In this document: positions 8,143 to 12,930 of the stretch, one piece after another
Position numbering within the stretch: position 1 is the first letter of the stretch
Layout of the letters: each line of letters starts with the position of its first letter
From: Theodoxus fluviatilis
Lineage: Eukaryota > Mollusca > Gastropoda > Cycloneritida > Neritidae
Direction: 5' to 3'
Length of the DNA stretch: 12,930 nucleotides
Assembly: GCA_034096865.1 (NCBI GenBank)
Contig: JAWQFJ010016306.1
Span: forward strand, 37,501-50,430
The notes under the pieces: generated by a model
What the model saw: only the letters and a program-made list of their open reading frames with translations
Database searches by the model: none
What the model was told of the DNA's origin: nothing
Made by a program: the position numbers and the translations under genes

Positions 8143-8250
8143 CTGGGGAACCGCGGTCGGGCTGACAAAGCTGGTGGCTTCGATGTAGGTCAGGCCCGTG
8201 TTGGAGAGTCTGTTGATAAACTCAACCTTGTCCGCTGTAGGCACAAACGT
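8143..8250 (-). CDS. HMGCL: HMGCL exon 3
   Basis: Thirty-six codons, 108 bases, from TFVPTADKVEFINRL through GLTYIEATSFVSP to AVPQ. This is the second strand/helix unit of the HMG-CoA lyase barrel; the Glu of IEATSF is the conserved active-site acid. The acceptor is ctccggcag (AG at 8252-8251) and the donor GTAGGC begins at 8142. The length equals that of human exon 3 as I recall it, which supports both boundaries. Confidence 0.95.
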
Positions 8251-8380
8251 CTGCCGGAGACACAGAGAGAAAATTTTTCGTTAGATGAGAGTAAAAGACT
8301 CAGGTGTAGACAAGACATTTAGGGGACATCAAAACATATGTTCCCCTGAGGATGAAGAACTGTCTTCATTGTTATCATTG

Positions 8381-8417
<37 letters not shown>

Positions 8418-8476
8418 TATCACCACCACCACCACCACCATCATCATCACCATCACCACCACCACCATCATCATTA

Positions 8477-8509
<33 letters not shown>

Positions 8510-8668
8510 CCACCACCACCACCACCACCACCACCACCTCTACCATCATCATCATCACCCCACCACCACCACCATCATCATCATCATCACCACCAGCACC
8601 ACCACCACCACCAGCACCACCACCACCATCACCACCACCATCACCATCACCATCATCATCATCATCAG
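8381..8668. repeat. Trinucleotide repeat cluster (TCA/CAC/CAG)
   Basis: Interrupted tracts of TCA and CAC units, with a CAG-type block at 8476-8508. They give artificial Ser-, Pro-, Ala- and His-rich open frames on the plus strand and Asp/Gly/Met/Val-rich ones on the minus strand. The cluster lies in intron 2 of HMGCL. Confidence 0.95.
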
Positions 8669-8981
8669 TGTAGCTGTGGAGACACCATGAAGGAACAAGT
8701 GCCTTGAAGTGGATGAAGAGAGTGTTCATCATGCCTGACCTGGAGGGAGTGGTTACAGAAATCTACACCTGAGAGTGAGTATCTGTCAGGGAAATAAAAT
8801 GACTGGATGAATAAGTGTGGTGAGCTAGTCATCAGAAGGTGTTGCTGGAAAGTGAGGGTCAGGATGCACAGAGTGTGATTTACACTTCAGCAGGGAAAAG
8901 TCCTTGAGTTTTCCACTCAAGAGAAATGGATCACAAAATAAGAGACAGAACTCCTGAGCTGGTAGGCAAGTTGGCTACAAC
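8669..8981. other. Intron 2 unique sequence between repeat clusters
   Basis: About 310 bases with no gene or repeat recognised. Confidence 0.5.

Positions 8982-9048
<67 letters not shown>
8982..9048. repeat. (CAT)n microsatellite, about 22 units
   Basis: Uninterrupted CAT units on the plus strand. They are the reverse complement of the (ATG)n arm that begins 62 bases downstream. Confidence 0.97.
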
Positions 9049-9107
9049 TCTTCTTCCTGCTCCTCCTGCACAACCCACCCAACCACCCCTCCCCATTCAG
9101 TAATGGT

Positions 9108-9108
9108 G

Positions 9109-9184
<76 letters not shown>

Positions 9185-9297
9185 GGTGGTGGTGGTGGTG
9201 GTGGTGGTGGTGGTGGTGGTGGTGGTGGTGGTGGTGGTGGTGATGGTGGTGGTGGTGATAGTGATAATGGTGATGATGGTGATGGTGATGGTGATGG

Positions 9298-9371
<74 letters not shown>
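9108..9371. repeat. (ATG)n-(GTG)n-(ATG)n compound microsatellite
   Basis: ATG units at 9108-9170, GTG units at about 9169-9240, a mixed GTG/ATG part at 9241-9299 and ATG units to 9371. The poly-His, poly-Met and poly-Ser open frames here are artefacts. Confidence 0.97.
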
Positions 9372-9689
9372 TGACAACTAAGATCAAATGCTCAAATAAA
9401 GTTTAATCTGGAGTCCACTTTCCCTGTCCATGCCGAGTTGCACCCAGTGTGTCAAAATGCATGCAGTCATGCCCAGGTTGTATGCATGTATTGCAGTCTT
9501 GTTATCTTATCATTTCAAGTCCTTAGTTCTTGGTCCGTAAGAAAATGCCATAAAGATTTCCATTTCATAGTTGATAACAAAGGACTAAAGTTCATCTTTC
9601 ATTGTCAAACAATTGAGTGAGGAAGATTAACGTCCACAGACTTACATTAATCAATCTGTCACATTGTGGCTTGTATTTTGAAATTTCCC
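9372..9689. other. Intron 2 sequence, no feature recognised
   Basis: No protein or RNA similarity is evident. An AATAAA occurs near 9395 but no transcript is supported. Confidence 0.5.
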
Positions 9690-10465
9690 GAAGGAAATTG
9701 TACTATGTTTTCATTGTTTTCGATATTTCGCCACTTACCTCATCTGAGGTAATCTTTTAATTGCGAATTTTTATACAGTAGAAGTATGTTGTGGCCTTGA
9801 ATGGCCTTAAAGGCTGATGAGCCCTTGGGCTCCATCCACCTATCCCTAAATGCTTTGTCAGTGACAAGGAAATTTATAGAGATGTGAAATTTTGCCCTAT
9901 CACCCTTTATGCTTTTTCGCGTTTCAAGGCTCTGCATAGGGCGCGTTTGTTTGACCACAAATCTCGCGATTCTCCCTAAATGGCTAGTCGAGGGCGAGTG
10001 AGACACTCCTACAGCTATAAAAACGACCAATCATCTCACAAGGCGGAACAACATGGCTGCGTCCTGGCGCCAGAGTTGGTGAAGAAGTTGCCGATAGACG
10101 AAATAACTGACAATTCAGATCACATCAGTTTTGCACTTCATAGAACATACCAATTCAGGGAGCCTCAGACCTCCTTCGGCCTCCCGCCTTCATGGCGAGT
10201 GCATCCTTATCAGCGAGGAACGTAGGCAACGCCTAGCCCTCTCGAGATTTTGGGCCAAACAAACATGCCCATAGCCTTTGCTGGCTGTTGGGCAGTGGGA
10301 CTCGATTTAATTGATTTTATGTCACCAGTTCGGTGAATTGTACTATACTCCACTATCGCGGAGTATTTTTTATAACATGGTTGAAGTGTTTCTTAATGTT
10401 GCATGTGGCCTTATATAGCCTACAAGGCTGACAGGCCCTTAAACTCCATCCATCCATCCCGAGAG
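9690..10465. repeat. Diverged direct repeat pair flanking an inverted-repeat element
   Basis: GTGGCCTTGAATGGCCTTAA with AGGCTGATGAGCCCTTGGGC and CTCCATCCACC (about 9790-9845) aligns to GTGGCCTTATATAGCCTACA with AGGCTGACAGGCCC and ACTCCATCCATCC (about 10406-10458). GGAAATTGTACTATG (9693) resembles GTGAATTGTACTATA (10334). The two copies could be two insertions of one short interspersed element or ends of one larger unit. Confidence 0.6.
9934..10275. mobile_element. 342-bp inverted-repeat element (possible MITE)
   Basis: The left arm at 9934-9986 contains ATAGGGCGCGTTTGTTTGAC and AAATCTCG and ends in GGCTAG. In inverse the right arm at 10233-10275 gives GGGCATGTTTGTTTGGCC, AAAATCTCGAGA and the same GGCTAG. 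Arms agree at roughly 27 of 33 compared bases. The interior is GC-richer and contains TATAAAAA (10016) and CCAAT (10027) in promoter-like spacing. No transposase and no clear target duplication were found. Confidence 0.5.
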
Positions 10466-10473
10466 AAACTGAC

Positions 10474-10542
10474 CTTTTCGTTCTGAAGTCCATCTCGAGG
10501 TCCCACTTCAACAATCTTCACGGAGCTTGGAAGGCCAGCCAG
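10474..10542 (-). CDS. HMGCL: HMGCL exon 2: catalytic VGPRDGLQ motif
   Basis: Twenty-three codons reading LAGLPSSVKIVEVGPRDGLQ followed by NEK. This matches the start of the TIM-barrel catalytic domain of HMG-CoA lyases, in which the Arg and Asp of GPRDG are essential. The acceptor is a pyrimidine-rich tract ending ttctcag at 10543 and up; the donor is GTCAGT at 10473-10468, a slightly non-consensus but acceptable site. A repeat copy (about 10400-10465) lies only a few bases inside the downstream intron. Confidence 0.95.
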
Positions 10543-11089
10543 CTGAGAAAATAATAAGTAGGACTTCAGAAATAGCCACGAGTACGCTTTCAAAGTTTCC
10601 AATGTCGTTTATGATAGGAACGGCATACCAAACGTATGTCAACTCTCTAATAAATACAAGCATAAATCAATTGTTTCACCAGGCTGCGAAATATCTGAAG
10701 GAGTTCGTGGCAAGAATTTCGTGTACACTAATTTTATTTTTCATTTTGTACCCCAATTTGCCCAAAGTGGCCCAATCGCTGCGTACAGTCTTTCAGCGCG
10801 TAGATTCTGTCGAATGACATGAAAAGCTGCCTGCATTTCTCTAACGCCAAAACCAGACTGGCACTACTATTGGCATTGTAAAAGTATATTCATAAATATG
10901 TATAAAGGAGTTTGACACTTAGGTCTGAACTTCGATCGCTGCGACGTATTTGTCTCCCTTTGCATTTTGGCCTGAACGCCGCCTTATCAGAGGTCGAAAA
11001 AGTGTCAACAGTGTCAAAAAGGTGATTATAAGAGAAAAGCTCGAATTATTAGAGGCACTAGTCCACATAGTTTTCATCGATGACCTTAC
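10543..11089 (-). other. HMGCL intron 1
   Basis: 547 bases between GTAAGG after exon 1 and the ttctcag acceptor before exon 2. No repeat or second gene is recognised in it. Confidence 0.7.
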
Positions 11090-11170
11090 AGTGGATTGGG
11101 AGTACTTCCTGGCGAAGACCTTATTAAAAATTACAATTCTTCGAATGGCACTTGGCACGACGGAAGCCAT
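11090..11170 (-). CDS. HMGCL: HMGCL exon 1 coding part: mitochondrial targeting peptide
   Basis: Twenty-seven codons, starting MASVVPSAIRRIVIFNKVF and ending in YSQST. The stretch has five Arg/Lys, several hydrophobic residues and Ser/Thr, and no Asp or Glu, as expected of a mitochondrial presequence. The ATG context has A at -3 and G at +4, a good Kozak match. The donor GTAAGG directly follows the last codon (ACT) at 11089-11084. The frame is open further upstream to another Met codon at 11281, so a longer N-terminus is not excluded, but the added residues are acidic in places and spoil the presequence character. No homology can confirm this exon because presequences are poorly conserved; the call rests on phase, donor and composition. 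Confidence 0.75.
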
Positions 11171-11340
11171 ATTAAATGGTACTATAAAAATTGGACTAAA
11201 ATGAAACGAAACGGAGTGAATTTCGGTGTATACCGTACTTCGCACAAACTTCACGTCCAATTCGCCATCGAATGAAAGCATAGAAAACTCACAGAAAATA
11301 TATCATCTGTCCGACGTATTCCAAGTCGATTGGTGAAATC
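11171..11340 (-). promoter_or_regulatory. Putative 5' UTR/proximal promoter of HMGCL
   Basis: This is the unique sequence between the HMGCL start codon and the simple-repeat block. On the minus strand there is a CCAAT box (ATTGG on the plus strand at 11329-11333), about 160 bases upstream of the ATG, and a weak AT-rich element at 11295-11304. No clear TATA box or initiator can be assigned. The promoter role is inferred from position. Confidence 0.35.
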
Positions 11341-11388
11341 TCAAAGGATTATGCCACAAGAAAGCGTGGAGCGAGAAAGAGGGAGAGC

Positions 11389-11390
<2 letters not shown>

Positions 11391-11428
<38 letters not shown>
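11391..11428. repeat. (GA)19 microsatellite
   Basis: A perfect GA run of 38 bases, preceded by imperfect GA-rich sequence from 11362. Confidence 0.97.
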
Positions 11429-11429
<1 letters not shown>

Positions 11430-11431
<2 letters not shown>

Positions 11432-12146
11432 TACGTGTGTGTGTGTGTGCACGTGTGTGTGCGTGCATGCGTATGTGTGTGTGTGCGTGCATGCGTGTGT
11501 GTGCGTGCATGCGTGTGTGTGCGTGCATGCGTGTGTGTGCGTGCATGCGTGTGTGTGCGTGCATGCGTGTGTGTGTATATGTGTGTACGTGCGTGCGTGC
11601 ATTGTGTGTGTGCGTGCTTGCGTGTGCGTGCGCGGATATATGCATCTGTGTACGTGTGTGTAGGCTACTGTACGTGTGTCTGTGTGTCTCGTGTGTGTAC
11701 TATACGTGCGCGCGCGTGTGTGTGTGTACGTGTGTGCTTGTACGTGTGTACATGCTTGTGTATGTGTGTGTGTGTGTGTGTGTGTGCTTGTGTGTGTGTA
11801 TGTGCTTGTGTGTGTGTGCGTGTTACGAGTCCGTGTGTGTGCATGTGTACATACGTGAGTGCTTATGTGTACGTGTGTGTGTGTGTGTGTGCGTGCAAAT
11901 ATGTACGTGCGCGTGCGTATACGTGCGCGTGCGTATGTGTGCATGTTAATTTGCATGTGTGCGTACGAGTTACTTACGTGTATGTATGCGTACGTGTTTG
12001 GAAATGCATGTTATATAATGTGTGTGTGCGTATGTGTGTGCGTGTGTTTGCGTGTGTTTGCGCGCGCGTGTGTACGTGTATATGTGTGTGCGTACGTGTA
12101 CGTGTGTGTGTATGTGCGTTCGTGTGCATGTGTACGTATTTGTACG

Positions 12147-12153
<7 letters not shown>
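11430..12153. repeat. Alternating purine-pyrimidine tract (GT/GC/AC)
   Basis: About 720 bases of almost strictly alternating purine and pyrimidine, mainly GTGTGC with GCGCGC and ACGT steps. It contains an 18-bp higher-order repeat around GCATGC at 11489, 11507, 11525, 11543 and 11561. The 350-residue Cys/Val-rich open frame across it is an artefact of the repeat. The sequence is strongly Z-DNA prone. Confidence 0.95.
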
Positions 12154-12231
<78 letters not shown>

Positions 12232-12236
12232 TATAT
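12154..12236. repeat. (AT)n microsatellite, about 83 bp
   Basis: A near-perfect AT run with one AA step at 12224-12225. Preceded by TACGTGTGTGC. Confidence 0.97.
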
Positions 12237-12316
12237 GCATGTTTGTGATATGTGCGTACATGTTTACGTGTGTGTGTACGTGTGCGTGTTTGTGCGCGCG
12301 CGCGTGTGTATGTACG

Positions 12317-12323
<7 letters not shown>
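12237..12323. repeat. Second GT/GC alternating segment
   Basis: It repeats the upstream arrangement: a GCGCGCGCGTGTGTA block, then TACGTGTGTGC leading into AT, as at 12060-12153. Confidence 0.85.

Positions 12324-12367
<44 letters not shown>
12324..12367. repeat. (AT)n microsatellite, 44 bp
   Basis: A perfect AT run that ends the simple-repeat block before the THAP upstream region. Confidence 0.97.
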
Positions 12368-12369
<2 letters not shown>

Positions 12370-12766
12370 AGGACTACTATAACCAGGACTGGCACAGGCT
12401 GATTCCTGGCCCCGCCTGTGGGGGCCAGTTCGCAGCGAGCGAGCTGGACAGGCTAAGTCTATTTTTAGCCGTGACGCGGCGCAAGAATACGAGCAGACTT
12501 GACTGTCTCAAATGAAGGTTATTTTTTTAAATATAACTCCTTCATTTACAACCAAAATCCTTTTACAACTGAAGAAAATACATTTGATTCGATAATACGT
12601 TTGTTTGCGAAAGCTGGAATGAAGTATCGATGATGGTACGTCCGCACTATATCGTTTTTCGTAGAGTTATGAACCGGACATTGCGATTCGTCCAAACAAA
12701 CATGGTTGCAATTCAACGCGGATCGTGCTTGTTTACAAAGTTTTATCAAGTTTTTCTCAGTCAAAG
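12368..12766 (+). other. Upstream region of the THAP gene
   Basis: Non-repetitive sequence between the last (TA)n tract and the THAP start codon. It holds a perfect 8-bp stem hairpin at 12406-12428 and an AT-rich stretch at 12520-12600. The start of a transcript, or of a transposon, probably lies here, but no convincing TATA box or terminal inverted repeat was seen. Confidence 0.35.
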
Positions 12767-12930
12767 ATGCCTAAAAAGTGTGGTGTAGTGAAGTGTAGTG
12801 GTAACTACAACAAAGAAAATAAATGCCGTGTATTTCGTTTGCCGAGAGACACTCTCGATCGGCAGAAGTGGATCGATGTTCTTCCACCACGTGAAAACTT
12901 CGAGTTAGATCCTGAGAAGTTTGTGATTTG
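12767..12930 (+). CDS. THAP domain protein, N-terminus (truncated by window end)
   Basis: The ORF starts MPKKCGVVKCSGNY and continues with RVFRLPRDTLDRQKWIDVLP and then ENFELDPEKFVI. This is a THAP zinc finger, a DNA-binding C2CH module: Cys5 and Cys10 are the first zinc ligands, with FRLP at 23-26, Trp35 and the Pro pair at 40-41. The third ligand would be residue 55, whose codon begins TG at the window edge; the final His is outside. THAP domains open many animal transcription factors and also P-element and Kolobok type transposases, and both remain possible. The start is the first ATG in the frame. A pyrimidine tract ending tttttctcag at 12751-12760 just upstream could be a 3' splice site, so an upstream non-coding exon is possible. 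It points away from HMGCL. Confidence 0.85.
   Translation, partial: MPKKCGVVKCSGNYNKENKCRVFRLPRDTLDRQKWIDVLPPRENFELDPEKFVI

Larger units (their letters stand above)
986..11170 (-). other. HMGCL: HMGCL gene, 5' part: exons 1-4 and introns 1-3 (3' end outside window)
   Basis: The gene encodes mitochondrial 3-hydroxy-3-methylglutaryl-CoA lyase, which cleaves HMG-CoA to acetyl-CoA and acetoacetate (last step of leucine breakdown and ketone body synthesis). Seen: four minus-strand exons of 81, 69, 108 and 96 coding bases, all joined in phase 0 at AG/GT sites, give a 118-residue N-terminus. In that product residues 1-27 look like a targeting peptide, 41-46 are GPRDGL (R43 and D44 correspond to the catalytic Arg and metal-binding Asp of the family), 73-78 are IEATSF (E74 matches the conserved active-site Glu), and 107-115 are VLTPNLKGF. 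From memory, exons of 108 and 96 bases match human exons 3 and 4. The remaining two thirds, with the catalytic His and Cys residues, must lie left of position 1. Introns are about 0.55, 2.2 and 7.1 kb. The mitochondrial leader argues for HMGCL rather than its non-mitochondrial paralogue HMGCLL1. Confidence 0.93.

Noticed and set aside
8285..8707. Ser/Pro/Ala/His-rich 140-residue protein
   Set aside because: Product of the TCA/CAC/CAG repeat cluster.
8931..9377. Poly-His/poly-Met protein
   Set aside because: Trinucleotide repeats are open in all frames; they lie in an HMGCL intron.
9980..10225. 81-residue plus-strand ORF after a TATA-like site
   Set aside because: The TATA lies inside the ORF, no motif is recognised, and the region is an inverted-repeat element.
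10919..11281. HMGCL start at the upstream Met (11281) and read-through into intron 1
   Set aside because: The donor GTAAGG and the presequence starting at 11170 explain the exon better; the extension is not presequence-like.
11330..12382. 350-residue Cys/Val-rich open frame
   Set aside because: Translation of alternating GT/GC and AT repeats; no domain, and the opposite strand is open too.

Overview
The window looks like animal nuclear DNA from a marine invertebrate, most likely a mollusc and perhaps a gastropod. That placement is an inference from very low gene density, split coding exons, many mobile-element fragments and the AGGTCA-type interspersed repeats; no sequence here fixes the species. 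There is no bacterial-style operon and most long open frames are repeat artefacts.

The host gene is on the minus strand. Four exons (11170-11090, 10542-10474, 8250-8143, 1081-986) splice in phase 0 into the N-terminal 118 residues of hydroxymethylglutaryl-CoA lyase (HMGCL), with a mitochondrial targeting peptide, the VGPRDGLQ catalytic motif and the IEATSF motif. The rest of the gene lies beyond the left edge. A second gene or transposon ORF starts at 12767 on the plus strand. It encodes a THAP-type zinc finger and runs off the right edge. The two face away from each other, separated by about 1.6 kb of which roughly 1 kb is (GA)n, alternating purine-pyrimidine GT/GC/AC DNA and (TA)n.

Intron 4 (1-985) holds the 3' end of a non-LTR retrotransposon with a short tandem-repeat tail. 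Intron 3 (1082-8142, 7 kb) is a mosaic. It starts with two head-to-tail copies of an AGGTCA-rich repeat family, the first split by a 2.4 kb DNA transposon. That transposon has 18-bp terminal inverted repeats including TTAA and carries a decayed Mutator-like transposase fragment. Next come a G-run, a 36-bp x3 repeat, a hAT-like MITE (5556-6220) carrying a 25-bp x11 minisatellite, a 42-bp x4 repeat with CCAAT boxes, and a degenerate satellite-like array with a 41-bp x3 sub-repeat. Intron 2 (8251-10473) holds complementary trinucleotide arrays that can fold back on each other, a diverged direct repeat and a 342-bp inverted-repeat element. Intron 1 (10543-11089) shows nothing recognisable.

The strongest signals for follow-up are the transposon nested in the nuclear-receptor-site repeat, the minisatellite inside the MITE with ETS- and E-box-like motifs, and the divergent HMGCL/THAP arrangement across Z-DNA-prone sequence.
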